Shown here piece after piece: positions 1-8,107 of a DNA stretch of 64,000 bases (the first letter of the stretch is position 1; each line of letters opens with the position of its first letter). The position numbers were made by a program, and so were the translations under genes. Under the pieces are notes generated by a model. It was given only the letters and a program-made list of their open reading frames with translations, was not told the DNA's origin and ran no database searches. The DNA lies in NCBI RefSeq assembly GCF_015355785.1, contig NZ_JADKYW010000005.1:458226-522225 (forward strand). The letters run 5' to 3'. The DNA comes from Arthrobacter gandavensis. Its GTDB lineage: Bacteria; Actinomycetota; Actinomycetes; Actinomycetales; Micrococcaceae.

Positions 1-1943
1 CTGGCGTCTTCCATCGACTGCATCTGCCCGCGGCGCGAGTTGATGTCACCGATGACTTCACCCATGTATTCCTCAGGGGTGCGGACTTCAACATCCATGA
101 TCGGTTCAAGCAGAACCGGGCTCGCCATCTTTGCGGCTTCCTTGAAAGCCTGGCGGCCGGCGATCTTGAACGCCATTTCCGAGGAGTCGACGTCGTGGTA
201 AGCGCCGTCAACAAGCGTCGCCTTGATGCCGACAACCGGGTAACCGGCGAGGATGCCGTCATTGAGGGCGCTCTGGATCCCCTGGTCAACGCTGGGGATG
301 TATTCGCGGGGAACACGGCCACCGGTGACCTTGTTGTCGAACTCGTACATCGCACCTTCGGAAGTATCCAGGGGCTCGATGGCGATCTGGATCTTTGCGA
401 ACTGGCCGGAGCCGCCCGTCTGCTTCTTGTGCGTGTAGTCGTAGCGCTCGACCGTGCGGCGGATGGTTTCGCGGTAGGCAACCTGGGGCTTACCCACGTT
501 TGCTTCAACCTTGAATTCGCGGCGCATGCGGTCCACCAGGATGTCCAGGTGCAGCTCGCCCATGCCGGCGATGATGGTCTGGCCGGTGTCTTCGTCGAGG
601 GAGACCTGGAAGGTCGGATCCTCTTCGGAGAGCTTCTGGATTGCCGTGGAGAGCTTCTCCTGGTCACCCTTGGTCTTCGGCTCGATCGCGACGGAAATGA
701 CGGGCTCCGGGAAGCTCATCGATTCCAGCACGATCGGGTTCTGAAGGTCGCACAGGGTATCGCCCGTGGTGGTGTCCTTCAGGCCGATGGCAGCGTAGAT
801 GTGACCCGTGGTGATCTCGTCAACCGGGTTTTCCTTGTTGGCGTGCATCTGGAAGAGCTTTCCGATGCGCTCCTTCTTCTGCTTGGTCGAGTTCATGACC
901 TGGGCGCCGGAAGCAGCCTTACCGGAGTAAACGCGGATGTAGGTCAGACGGCCGAAGAACGGGTGCGTCACAACCTTGAACGCCAGCGCGGAGAACGGAG
1001 CCTCGGAATCAGCGGCGCGCTCGAGGACAACCTCTTCGTCACGAATGTCGTGGCCCTGGATGTTCGGAACATCCAGCGGGCTCGGCAGGTAAGCGACGAC
1101 GGCGTCGAGCATCGGCTGAACGCCGCGGTTCTTGAACGCGGAGCCGCACAGCACCGGGTAGATCTCGGAGTTGACGGTCATCTTGCGGATGCCGGCCTTC
1201 AGTTCCTCAAGGGTGAGTTCTTCACCTTCGAGGTACTTGTCCATCAGCTCTTCGCTGGCTTCGGCGACGGTCTCAACGAGCTTCGCGCGGTACTCTTCGG
1301 CCTTTTCCTGCAGGTCTGCGGGGATCGGCTCAACTTCGTACTTGGCGCCCATGGTCACGTCACCCTTGGCGTCTCCGCGCCAGGTGAGTGCACGCATTTC
1401 GAGGAGGTCGACGACGCCCTCGAATTCGCTCTCGGAACCGATCGGCAGCTGGAGAACCAGCGGCTTGGCGCCCAGGCGGTTGATGATGGTGTCGACGGTG
1501 AAGTAGAAGTCGGCGCCCAGCTTGTCCATCTTGTTAACGAAGCAGATACGCGGAACGTTGTACTTGTCAGCCTGGCGCCAAACAGTCTCTGACTGCGGCT
1601 CCACGCCTTCCTTGCCGTCGAAGACTGCGACGGCGCCGTCAAGCACGCGCAGGGACCGCTCAACCTCGACAGTGAAGTCAACGTGACCCGGCGTGTCGAT
1701 GATGTTGATCTGGTTGTTGTCCCAGTAGCACGTGGTAGCTGCGGAGGTAATGGTGATACCCCGCTCCTGCTCCTGTGCCATCCAGTCCATGGTCGAAGCG
1801 CCGTCGTGCGTTTCGCCAATCTTGTGGTTGACACCGGTGTAGAACAGGATGCGCTCGGTGGTGGTGGTCTTGCCGGCATCGATGTGCGCCATGATGCCGA
1901 TATTGCGGACCTTGTTGAGGTCGGTAAGCACGTCCAGTGCCAC
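1..1943 (-). CDS. fusA: Elongation factor G, 3' end outside window
   Basis: GTPase that drives ribosomal translocation and, with RRF, ribosome recycling in the cytoplasm. About 647 codons are present and the C-terminus lies beyond base 1; the family is about 700 residues. Seen in the translation: P-loop AHIDAGKT (residues 19-26), switch region RGITI near 61, DTPGH (83-87) and NKMD (137-140), followed by EF-G domains II-IV. The GTG start gives [20 protein letters not shown], the usual actinobacterial N-terminus. It is the third gene of the str operon after rpsL and rpsG; a long imperfect hairpin fills the 113-bp gap to rpsG. Assignment is certain; only the distal end is unseen. Confidence 0.98.
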   Translation of the reverse strand, partial: MALDVLTDLNKVRNIGIMAHIDAGKTTTTERILFYTGVNHKIGETHDGASTMDWMAQEQERGITITSAATTCYWDNNQINIIDTPGHVDFTVEVERSLRVLDGAVAVFDGKEGVEPQSETVWRQADKYNVPRICFVNKMDKLGADFYFTVDTIINRLGAKPLVLQLPIGSESEFEGVVDLLEMRALTWRGDAKGDVTMGAKYEVEPIPADLQEKAEEYRAKLVETVAEASEELMDKYLEGEELTLEELKAGIRKMTVNSEIYPVLCGSAFKNRGVQPMLDAVVAYLPSPLDVPNIQGHDIRDEEVVLERAADSEAPFSALAFKVVTHPFFGRLTYIRVYSGKAASGAQVMNSTKQKKERIGKLFQMHANKENPVDEITTGHIYAAIGLKDTTTGDTLCDLQNPIVLESMSFPEPVISVAIEPKTKGDQEKLSTAIQKLSEEDPTFQVSLDEDTGQTIIAGMGELHLDILVDRMRREFKVEANVGKPQVAYRETIRRTVERYDYTHKKQTGGSGQFAKIQIAIEPLDTSEGAMYEFDNKVTGGRVPREYIPSVDQGIQSALNDGILAGYPVVGIKATLVDGAYHDVDSSEMAFKIAGRQAFKEAAKMASPVLLEPIMDVEVRTPEEYMGEVIGDINSRRGQMQSMEDA

Positions 1944-1980
1944 GGTTACTCCCTAGTTTTGGTTCTGGCCCCGCCGGTCG

Positions 1981-2040
1981 CCCATTCGGCCTGCGGCCCT
2001 GAGGCCCGCCGGAGCGGGCCGCAGGGCCTGGGCTGAATGG
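1981..2040 (-). other. Long imperfect stem-loop between rpsG and fusA
   Basis: The intergenic RNA can fold into a GC-rich hairpin. An inner perfect stem GGCCCGC/GCGGGCC closes a CGGA loop (2003-2020), and CTGCGGCCC (1991-1999) can alternatively pair with GGGCCGCAG (2016-2024). The outer ends CATTC and GAATG also pair. No U-tract follows in the direction of transcription, so a Rho-independent terminator is unlikely. A processing site, a stability element or a modulator of fusA translation is possible. Function is inferred only. Confidence 0.45.
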
Positions 2041-2056
2041 ATGTTCGTGGTGCTTA

Positions 2057-2527
2057 TTACCAGCGGTAGTGGGCGAAGGCCTTGTTGGACTCGGCCATCT
2101 TGTGGGTGTCTTCGCGACGCTTCACAGCAGCACCAAGACCGTTTGAGGCGTCCAGGATCTCGTTGCGCAGACGCTCGGTCATCGTCTTCTCGCGGCGGGC
2201 CTTGGAGTAGCCAACCAGCCAGCGCAGAGCCAGGGCGGTTGCGCGGCCCGGCTTAACCTCAACCGGAACCTGGTAGGTGGCGCCGCCGACTCGGCGGGAC
2301 TTAACCTCAAGGCTGGGCTTGATGTTGTCCATGGCCTTCTTCAGGGCTGCAACCGGATCCTGTCCGGTCTTCTCCTGAGCACCGGCGAGTGCACCGTAAA
2401 CGATGCGCTCAGCGGTGGACTTCTTGCCGTCGACGAGGACCTTGTTGATCAGCTGCGTGACCAGCGGGGAGCCGTAGACGGGATCGACTGCGAGCGGCCG
2501 CTTGGGGGCCGGACCCTTGCGGGGCAT
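2057..2527 (-). CDS. rpsG: 30S ribosomal protein S7
   Basis: Primary 16S rRNA-binding protein that organises the head of the 30S subunit. The product is 156 residues, the normal bacterial length, beginning [12 protein letters not shown] and ending FAHYRW. It contains the S7 signature region [20 protein letters not shown] and the beta-hairpin region [12 protein letters not shown]. The chosen ATG lies one base after the rpsL stop codon, so translation is probably coupled. An upstream in-frame extension through rpsL is possible but does not match the family. Second gene of the str operon. Confidence 0.98.
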   Translation of the reverse strand: MPRKGPAPKRPLAVDPVYGSPLVTQLINKVLVDGKKSTAERIVYGALAGAQEKTGQDPVAALKKAMDNIKPSLEVKSRRVGGATYQVPVEVKPGRATALALRWLVGYSKARREKTMTERLRNEILDASNGLGAAVKRREDTHKMAESNKAFAHYRW

Positions 2528-2528
2528 A

Positions 2529-2903
2529 TTACTTCTTCTCCATCTTCGCGCCGTAGCGGCTGCGAGCCTGCTTGCGGTTCTTGACACCCTGGGTGTCCAG
2601 TGCGCCGCGAACGATCTTGTAACGGACACCGGGCAGGTCCTTCACACGACCACCGCGAACCAGCACGATGGAGTGTTCCTGCAGGTTGTGGCCCACACCG
2701 GGGATGTAGGCAGTAACTTCCACGCCGCCGTTGAGGCGGACACGGGCTACCTTGCGCAGAGCCGAGTTCGGCTTCTTCGGGGTGGTGGTGTAGACACGGG
2801 TGCACACACCACGGCGCATCGGGCTGCCCTTAAGGGCAGGAGCCTTGGTCTTGGAGACCTTGGGTGAGCGGCCCTTGCGGACCAGCTGCTGAATCGTAGG
2901 CAC
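2529..2903 (-). CDS. rpsL: 30S ribosomal protein S12
   Basis: Decoding-centre protein of the 30S subunit, 124 residues, with the motif [17 protein letters not shown]. Residues 43 and 88, the classical streptomycin-resistance positions, are both lysine, so the protein looks wild type. The start is GTG, with a GGAGA ribosome-binding sequence about 8 bases upstream. It is the first gene of the str operon (rpsL-rpsG-fusA). The preceding gene on the same strand is the IclR regulator pcaR, 346 bp away, instead of rpoC. Confidence 0.98.
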   Translation of the reverse strand: MPTIQQLVRKGRSPKVSKTKAPALKGSPMRRGVCTRVYTTTPKKPNSALRKVARVRLNGGVEVTAYIPGVGHNLQEHSIVLVRGGRVKDLPGVRYKIVRGALDTQGVKNRKQARSRYGAKMEKK

Positions 2904-3249
2904 TTATCAGTTCTCCGTTTTATCTCGAGAAAAAATTCTCTGGTTGCGCTTGCCCGGCCCACTTGGCGGGTCCCGGAGCGAGGCTTTTCAAAGTTGTTGC
3001 CGCAGTGCCCCCGAGACGTTCCGTGAACCGAAGCGACCGTAGGCGTGCAAAAGTGTGGCATTCGTTGCACAAGAACCCTGCAACCCGGAAACAGACCCCC
3101 ACCCGCGCCCCGGAGACGGAATCCCGGGAAACATGCGAGCGGCCTTCATCCACTGCCACACAAACAATTGTTAACAGTCTAGCAGAGATCCCGGCAGGCT
3201 TAAGCCGGGACCCGGCGCTACGTCGAAATCCGCCGCAGCGAAACTGATG
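2904..3249 (-). promoter_or_regulatory. rpsL operon promoter/leader region
   Basis: 346 bp without a gene between pcaR and rpsL. On the minus strand there is a TAGACT hexamer (about 3176-3181) preceded 16 bp earlier by TTAAGC, followed by an AT-rich GTTAACAATTGTTTGTG. This is the best promoter-like segment for the str operon and would give a leader of roughly 260 bases. A GC hairpin (CCCGGC/GCCGGG, 3190-3209) lies just upstream and may help end pcaR transcription. Consensus matches are weak, so the exact promoter is uncertain. Confidence 0.35.
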
Positions 3250-4041
3250 TCAGCTCCGGGCGGCAAGCGCCTGGGTGATCTTCCGTGACGCCTCCTGCAG
3301 CTGCGGCAGCACCTGCGCTGCCGCCTCATCCAGTGAAGGCCCGTCCAGGCCGAGGGTCGCCTGCATCGAAGTATTCAGCGCAGCGATCACTTCGCCGGCC
3401 GGGCTGAAGATGGGCACCGCCACCGAACGCAGGCCCCGTTCAAGTTCCTGGTCAACCACGGCCCAGCCCTGCTCGCGGACCCGGTCCACCTCACGTCGCA
3501 GGGCTCCTTCGTCGGTGATGGTGCGCTCCGTCAGGGGAACCAGCTCAACTTCGGCGAGGTACGCGTCCAGGGCGGCCTGGTCCAGTCCGGCGAGCAGGAC
3601 CCGCCCCATCGAGGTGGCGTAGGCGGGAAACCGCGTGCCCACCGTGATCCCCACCGTCATCAGGCGGCGGGTGTGGATCCTGGCAACATAGACGATTTCG
3701 TTGCCGTCCAGGATGGATGCCGACGTCGATTCGTGGATCTCGCGGGAAAGATCCTCCAGCAGCGGCTGGGCCAGCTGCGGCAGCGACTGCCCGGCCAGGT
3801 AGGAGTAGCCAAGCTGCAGGACCAGCGCCGTAAGTTCAAAGCTTCGGCCGTCGGTGCGTACGTACCCAAGCTCCACCAGGGTCAGCAGGAACCGCCGTGC
3901 GGTGGCCCGCGTGAGGCCGGTGCGCCGGGAGACATCGCTGAGGGTCATCTGTACGTGCTCGGCGTCGAACGCCCGGATCACGGACAGGCCGCGGGCCAGC
4001 GACTGGACAAACTGGTCACTGGCCGCGATGGTTTCGCTCAT
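3250..4041 (-). CDS. pcaR: IclR-family regulator of the protocatechuate genes
   Basis: DNA-binding regulator of 263 residues, the IclR length. An N-terminal winged helix-turn-helix lies at about residues 10-70 (MTLSDVSRRTGLTRATARRF), followed by the effector-binding domain with the stretch YATSMGRVLLAGL. Sequence features resemble the PcaR/PcaU/PobR branch. It is the last gene of the pca cluster, 19 bp after pcaJ on the same strand, and is probably co-transcribed. The likely effector is beta-ketoadipate or protocatechuate, by analogy. It probably binds the two related operators at 6741-6775 and 11012-11047; this is inference from operator design and context. Confidence 0.85.
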   Translation of the reverse strand: MSETIAASDQFVQSLARGLSVIRAFDAEHVQMTLSDVSRRTGLTRATARRFLLTLVELGYVRTDGRSFELTALVLQLGYSYLAGQSLPQLAQPLLEDLSREIHESTSASILDGNEIVYVARIHTRRLMTVGITVGTRFPAYATSMGRVLLAGLDQAALDAYLAEVELVPLTERTITDEGALRREVDRVREQGWAVVDQELERGLRSVAVPIFSPAGEVIAALNTSMQATLGLDGPSLDEAAAQVLPQLQEASRKITQALAARS

Positions 4042-4060
4042 GTCTCCCCCGCTGGTGGTC

Positions 4061-4741
4061 TTAGTCGGTGCCGGCTGACGGGCCGATTAACGGCACATCC
4101 ACCTTTGCGGCAAGCTCCTCGAAGCTGATCCCGTAGGTTTCGCGAACGTGGACGCCGTCCTCCTTGAGGAGGAACACCGCTTCATTAGTGTAGACGCGCG
4201 TGACGCAGCCTACGCCCGTCAGCGGGTAGGAGCATTCCTTCACCAGCTTGCTGACGCCTTCGCGGGTGAACAGGGACATCATCACGTAGACGTCCTTCGC
4301 CCCGGTAGCCAGGTCCATGGCTCCGCCGACGGCGGGAATCGCGTCAGGAGCTCCGGTGTGCCAGTTGGCGAGGTCCCCGGTGGCGGAGACCTGGAAGGCG
4401 CCCAGCACGCAGACGTCCAGGTGACCGCCGCGCATAATGGCGAAGGAGTCGGCATGGTGGAAGTATGATGCACCCGCAAGTTCGGTGACCGGGATTTTAC
4501 CGGCGTTGATGAGGTCTCCGTCAATCTCGTTGCCCTGCGCCTCCGGGCCCATACCCAGCATGCCGTTTTCGGTGTGCAGCGTAACGTGCTGCTCGGGTTT
4601 GAGGTAGTTGGAGACCAGCGTCGGCTGCCCAATGCCCAGGTTGACGAATGAAGCCGGTGCAATGTCACGGGCCACGAGTTCCGCCAGGGCGTTCCGGTCG
4701 AGTTTTTCGCTCACGGTGCTGTTCACTGCCTTCTCGCTCAT
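4061..4741 (-). CDS. pcaJ: 3-oxoadipate CoA-transferase subunit B
   Basis: Beta subunit of the succinyl-CoA:3-oxoadipate CoA-transferase, which activates beta-ketoadipate in the penultimate step of the protocatechuate branch. The product is 226 residues. The HTENGMLGMGP segment carries the family catalytic glutamate (E58). LGIGQPTLVSNYL near residue 35 is the usual N-terminal signature. Its ATG overlaps the pcaI stop by 4 bp, as expected for a stoichiometric two-subunit enzyme. A 3-ketoacid (acetoacetate) CoA-transferase is the alternative by homology, but the surrounding pca genes make the oxoadipate role much more likely. Confidence 0.93.
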   Translation of the reverse strand: MSEKAVNSTVSEKLDRNALAELVARDIAPASFVNLGIGQPTLVSNYLKPEQHVTLHTENGMLGMGPEAQGNEIDGDLINAGKIPVTELAGASYFHHADSFAIMRGGHLDVCVLGAFQVSATGDLANWHTGAPDAIPAVGGAMDLATGAKDVYVMMSLFTREGVSKLVKECSYPLTGVGCVTRVYTNEAVFLLKEDGVHVRETYGISFEELAAKVDVPLIGPSAGTD

Positions 4742-5421
4742 GCTGCTGCCGGTTCTTTTTCACGGGATACCTGCACCAGGGTGTTGACGTAGATGCCGGG
4801 GGTCACGACGATTTCCGGATCGATTCCGCCCACCTCCACGATGTCCCGTACCTGGACAATCGCGTTCTTCGCGGCCGCTGCCATGATCGGCCCAAAATTT
4901 CGGGCAGTCTTGCGGTAGACCAGGTTCCCTGCGCGGTCGGCCTTCAGTGCCTTCACCAGCGCAAAGTCCGCGTGGAGTGGGGTTTCGAACACATAGCCGC
5001 GGCCGTCGATCATGCGGGTTTCCTTGCCCTCGGCAAGCGGGGTGCCGTATGCGGTGGGGGTGAAGAATCCGCCGATTCCGGCGCCGGCGGCACGGACGCG
5101 CTCGGCCAGGTTGCCCTGCGGCACCAGCTCAAGGTCGATTTCCCCGGCCCGGAACTTCGCGTCGAAAATCTGGGAATCGGACTGGCGGGGGAAGGAGCAG
5201 ACGATCTTCCGGACGCGGCCCGCGCCGATCAGCGCCGCGAGCCCTTCTTCACCATTGCCCGCGTTGTTGTTCACCACCGTGAGGTCCTTTGCGCCCTGGC
5301 GCAGAAGTGCCTCGATCAACTCGACCGGCTGCCCGGCCTTGCCGAAGCCGCCGATCATCACGGTGGCTCCGTCATGGATCGGCGCGACGGCTTCGTCGAC
5401 GTCCTGCAGAATGTTCAGCAC
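4738..5421 (-). CDS. pcaI: 3-oxoadipate CoA-transferase subunit A
   Basis: Alpha subunit of the same CoA-transferase, 227 residues. GGFGKAGQPVELIEALL near residues 23-40 is the conserved CoA-transferase family I glycine-rich start. The segment GIGGFFTPTAYGTPLAEGKE is typical of subunit A. Translation starts at GTG with a GGAG sequence 5 bases upstream. It follows pcaF by 15 bp and overlaps pcaJ by 4 bp, so pcaF-pcaI-pcaJ form one transcription unit. Confidence 0.93.
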   Translation of the reverse strand: MLNILQDVDEAVAPIHDGATVMIGGFGKAGQPVELIEALLRQGAKDLTVVNNNAGNGEEGLAALIGAGRVRKIVCSFPRQSDSQIFDAKFRAGEIDLELVPQGNLAERVRAAGAGIGGFFTPTAYGTPLAEGKETRMIDGRGYVFETPLHADFALVKALKADRAGNLVYRKTARNFGPIMAAAAKNAIVQVRDIVEVGGIDPEIVVTPGIYVNTLVQVSREKEPAAA

Positions 5422-5436
5422 GATTCTCCTCGGGAA

Positions 5437-6639
5437 CTAGGCTTTGGTGTTTTCGAGTACGACGGCGAGTCCCTGCCCGACGCCGATGCAGATGGCGGCC
5501 ACGCCCCACCGTTCACCGGTAGCTTCGAGCCGGCGGGCCAGGGTGCCCAGGATCCGGGTGCCCGAGGCGCCCAGCGGGTGCCCGATGGATACCGCACCGC
5601 CCCAGGCGTTGACAATCGCAGGGTCGATGTCCCAGGCGTCAAGGCAAGCCAGGGACTGGGCGGCGAAGGCTTCATTGAGTTCGACGGCGCCAACCTCGCC
5701 CCAGGAAATTCCGGCCCGTTTGAGCGCGGTGTTGGCCGCTTCGACCGGCGCGTAGCCGAAGTACTGGGGTTCGTTGGCGGCGGCGCCGCGTCCGGCGATG
5801 CGGGCCAGCGGTTCCAGGCCAAGGATTGCGGCCGCCGCTTCGCTGCCCAGCCAGGCCGCGGAGGCGCCGTCGTTCAGCGGCGAGGCGTTGCCGGCAGTGA
5901 CGGTGCCGCCGGCCGTGGAATCCGCTGCCGGGCGGAAGACGGTCTTCAGCGTGGCGAGCTTCTCCACGGTTGAACCTGCGCGGATGCTCTCGTCACGGGA
6001 CAGCTCAACGCCGTCGACCGCCACCGTGAGGTTGTCATAGCGTCCCTCGTCCCAGGCCCGCGCCGCCTGCTCATGGGACCGGGCCGCGAACTCGTCCTGG
6101 CGCTCACGGCTGATGCCGTGCTTTTCGCGCAGCTGTTCGGTGGCTTCCCCCAGCGAGACGGTCCACTCCTTGGGCATCTGCGGGTTGACCAGCCGCCAGC
6201 CAAGGGTGGTGGAGGCCAGGGTCTGGTCACCGGCCGGGAACGGCTTCTCGTTCTTGGGCAGGACCCAGGGAGCGCGGCTCATGGATTCGGCTCCGCCCAC
6301 CAGCATCAGGTCCGCCTCGCCGGTGTTGATCTGCCGGGAGGCGATCATGGCGGCGTCGAGGGAGGACCCGCAGAGCCGGTTAACGGTGGTGCCGGGAAGT
6401 GAAACCGGCAGGCCGGCAAGCAGCGTGGCCATGCGGGCCACGTTGCGGTTTTCCTCGCCCGCACCGTTGGCATTGCCGAAGATGACTTCGTCGATGCGTT
6501 CGGGATCAAGTCCCGGCGCCCGGGCGACGGAGGCCCGGATGACCTGTGCGGCGAGGTCGTCGGGCCGCATCCCGGCGAGGGCTCCTCCGAAACGTCCGAA
6601 CGGGGTTCGGACTGCGTCGTAAATGTAGGCCTGGTTCAC
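5437..6639 (-). CDS. pcaF: 3-oxoadipyl-CoA thiolase
   Basis: Final enzyme of the beta-ketoadipate pathway: cleaves 3-oxoadipyl-CoA with CoA to acetyl-CoA and succinyl-CoA. The product is 400 residues, the exact family length. The nucleophilic cysteine is in NRLCGSSLDA (C90), with GHPLGASGTR (about H354) and CIGVGQG (about C384) supplying the other catalytic residues. The GTG start at 6639 has an AAAGGAG sequence 6 bases upstream and gives NQAYIYDAVRTPFGRFGG, the normal N-terminus; the frame is open further upstream without homology. It heads pcaF-I-J-R, and an operator-like region lies about 100 bp upstream. Confidence 0.94.
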   Translation of the reverse strand: MNQAYIYDAVRTPFGRFGGALAGMRPDDLAAQVIRASVARAPGLDPERIDEVIFGNANGAGEENRNVARMATLLAGLPVSLPGTTVNRLCGSSLDAAMIASRQINTGEADLMLVGGAESMSRAPWVLPKNEKPFPAGDQTLASTTLGWRLVNPQMPKEWTVSLGEATEQLREKHGISRERQDEFAARSHEQAARAWDEGRYDNLTVAVDGVELSRDESIRAGSTVEKLATLKTVFRPAADSTAGGTVTAGNASPLNDGASAAWLGSEAAAAILGLEPLARIAGRGAAANEPQYFGYAPVEAANTALKRAGISWGEVGAVELNEAFAAQSLACLDAWDIDPAIVNAWGGAVSIGHPLGASGTRILGTLARRLEATGERWGVAAICIGVGQGLAVVLENTKA

Positions 6640-6740
6640 CGTGGCTCCTTTGACTGGTTGCGGCAGCCGTGATCGCGGACCGATTCCGCCGCGGAGGCCG
6701 CTATTGGTGCTTGCAGCGCCGCAGTCAGGGCTCGATCGAT

Positions 6741-6775
6741 TGTTCAATCTGCGAACATTCGTACAATATGCGAAT
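6741..6775 (-). promoter_or_regulatory. Putative PcaR operator upstream of pcaF
   Basis: A 17-bp imperfect inverted repeat TGTTCAATCTGCGAACA (6741-6757, arms TGTTC/GAACA) is followed by a third half-site. CAATCTGCGAA (6745-6755) and CAATATGCGAA (6764-6774) are direct repeats offset by 19 bp, and ATTCG/CGAAT flank the second. The same plan occurs upstream of pcaH. IclR-family PcaU/PobR operators are known to consist of three 10-bp repeats, two inverted and one direct. Position between pcaC and pcaF suggests control of pcaFIJR. Confidence 0.65.
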
Positions 6776-6804
6776 TTATCCGAGATTGGCGTATTGTGCC
6801 AGCC

Positions 6805-7215
6805 CTAGTTTTCTGTGGCGTCCAGTTCGGCGAAGACGTTCTGGGCTGTCTTGAAGGCCGAGTTGGCAGAAGGAACACTGCAGTAGATGGCGGACTGCAG
6901 GAAGATTTCCTTGATCTCATCCCGTGACAGCCCGTTCCGCAGTGCGGCCCGGACATGCATGGCCAGTTCTTCCAGGTGCCCGTGGGCAATCAGCGCAGTC
7001 AGCGTGATGGCGCTGCGCATCCTCCGGTCCAGCCCGGGACGGGTCCAGACGGTTCCCCACGCGTAGCGGGTAATCATGTCCTGGAAGTCGGCGGTGAAGC
7101 CGTCCTTGGCTGCGTTGGCGCGGTCAACGTGGGCGTCGCCAAGCACCTCGCGGCGCACCGTCATGCCCTCGGCGTAGATTTCCTGCTGGGTCTTGGCGCT
7201 GTGCTCTTCAATCAC
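6805..7215 (-). CDS. pcaC: 4-carboxymuconolactone decarboxylase
   Basis: Decarboxylates gamma-carboxymuconolactone to beta-ketoadipate enol-lactone. From the GTG at 7215 the product is 136 residues, normal for a stand-alone PcaC. The segment TADFQDMITRYAWGTVWTRPGLDRR and the AhpD-like helix LIAHGHLEELAMHVRAALRNG carry the conserved His and Glu residues. No strong ribosome-binding sequence precedes this start. The frame stays open upstream into the end of pcaD (to at least 7335), so a longer product or readthrough form cannot be excluded. In many actinobacteria this domain is fused to PcaD as PcaL; here it is separate. Confidence 0.88.
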   Translation of the reverse strand: MIEEHSAKTQQEIYAEGMTVRREVLGDAHVDRANAAKDGFTADFQDMITRYAWGTVWTRPGLDRRMRSAITLTALIAHGHLEELAMHVRAALRNGLSRDEIKEIFLQSAIYCSVPSANSAFKTAQNVFAELDATEN

Positions 7216-7240
7216 TCTGATGCCTGTTCTCTGGACTTCC

Positions 7241-7270
7241 TGGATGTTTCTGGATGTTTCTGGATGTTTC
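7241..7270. repeat. Three exact 10-bp tandem repeats in the pcaD-pcaC linker
   Basis: TGGATGTTTC occurs three times head-to-tail (7241-7250, 7251-7260, 7261-7270), flanked by degenerate units on both sides. The array lies between the pcaD stop and the pcaC start. Because the unit is 10 bp, loss or gain of a copy would shift the reading frame of any product translated through it and would change the spacing between the two genes. It could be variable between strains. Confidence 0.85.
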
Positions 7271-7306
7271 TGGGGAGTTTCTGGGATGCGGCTGCGGTGG
7301 TGGGGG

Positions 7307-8107
7307 CTACTTCGCTGCGCGGACGAAGCTGCCAAGCAGCTCTGCGGCAGCCGCGGGCTGCTCTGCCGGCACCAGGTGGGCGGCGTCGGCTACCACGGCG
7401 GAGCGCCCGGCGGGCACGCCGTCGGCGATCAGTTCGGCGAAGGACGCAGGCGTTACCGCGTCCTGGTCGCCCGCCACGGCCAGGACCGGGACCTCGATCT
7501 CCGCCAGGCGGTCTCGGACGTCGAAGGCTGCCAGGGCCTGGCAGCAGAAAGCGTAGGAGAACCGGTCGGCGTCCTGGAGGGAATGAAGCAGTGCCGCTGA
7601 GATGCCCTTCTCACGTTCGATGAACCCTTCGGCAAACCAGCGCTGGGCCGAGCCAATCAGCACCGCCGGCGTGCCCTGGTTCCGGACGGTCTCGGCGCGC
7701 GCCTCCCAGCCTTCAGCATCCCCGATCCTGGCTCCGGAGCAGAGGATGGCCAGCGAGGTGAAGTCCTTGGGGAAATCCAGCCCCAGCTGGAGGCCTACCG
7801 CGCCGCCCAGCGAAACCCCGGCGTAGTGAACGTCCTGCTGCGGGGAAATATCTCCTGCCGCAGCAGCGTCCTGCACCAGCTGGTGGACGGCGGCGGCCAG
7901 TTCCCCGATGGAGAATGCCTCAGCAGCAGCCGGGCTGTTGCCGTGGCCGGGCAGGTCCCATGCGATGACGGTGACGCCCTCAAGCAGGGCGGCAGTGCCG
8001 GCCCACAGCGCGGTGCCGGAGGTGCCCAGCGAAGGCCCGGCGATCAGCACCGGGGCTGAGGGTCCGGCGTTGGAGAGCTGGGTTGCCTTGATCTGCGGGA
8101 CGCTCAC
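7307..8107 (-). CDS. pcaD: 3-oxoadipate enol-lactone hydrolase
   Basis: Alpha/beta hydrolase that opens beta-ketoadipate enol-lactone to beta-ketoadipate. The product is 266 residues. The nucleophile elbow is GVSLGGA (S99), the acid is in GDQDAVT near residue 217, and the histidine in DAAHLVPAEQP near 244; WDLPGHGNS is the oxyanion-side loop. It starts with GTG overlapping the pcaB stop by 4 bp, so expression is coupled to pcaB. The protein ends before the PcaC domain, unlike the PcaL fusion common in actinobacteria. Confidence 0.92.
   Translation of the reverse strand: MSVPQIKATQLSNAGPSAPVLIAGPSLGTSGTALWAGTAALLEGVTVIAWDLPGHGNSPAAAEAFSIGELAAAVHQLVQDAAAAGDISPQQDVHYAGVSLGGAVGLQLGLDFPKDFTSLAILCSGARIGDAEGWEARAETVRNQGTPAVLIGSAQRWFAEGFIEREKGISAALLHSLQDADRFSYAFCCQALAAFDVRDRLAEIEVPVLAVAGDQDAVTPASFAELIADGVPAGRSAVVADAAHLVPAEQPAAAAELLGSFVRAAK

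Noticed and set aside
4061-5421. Acetoacetate CoA-transferase (scoAB/atoDA) instead of pcaIJ
   Set aside because: Homology alone cannot separate them, but the genes are embedded between pcaF and pcaR in a complete protocatechuate cluster.
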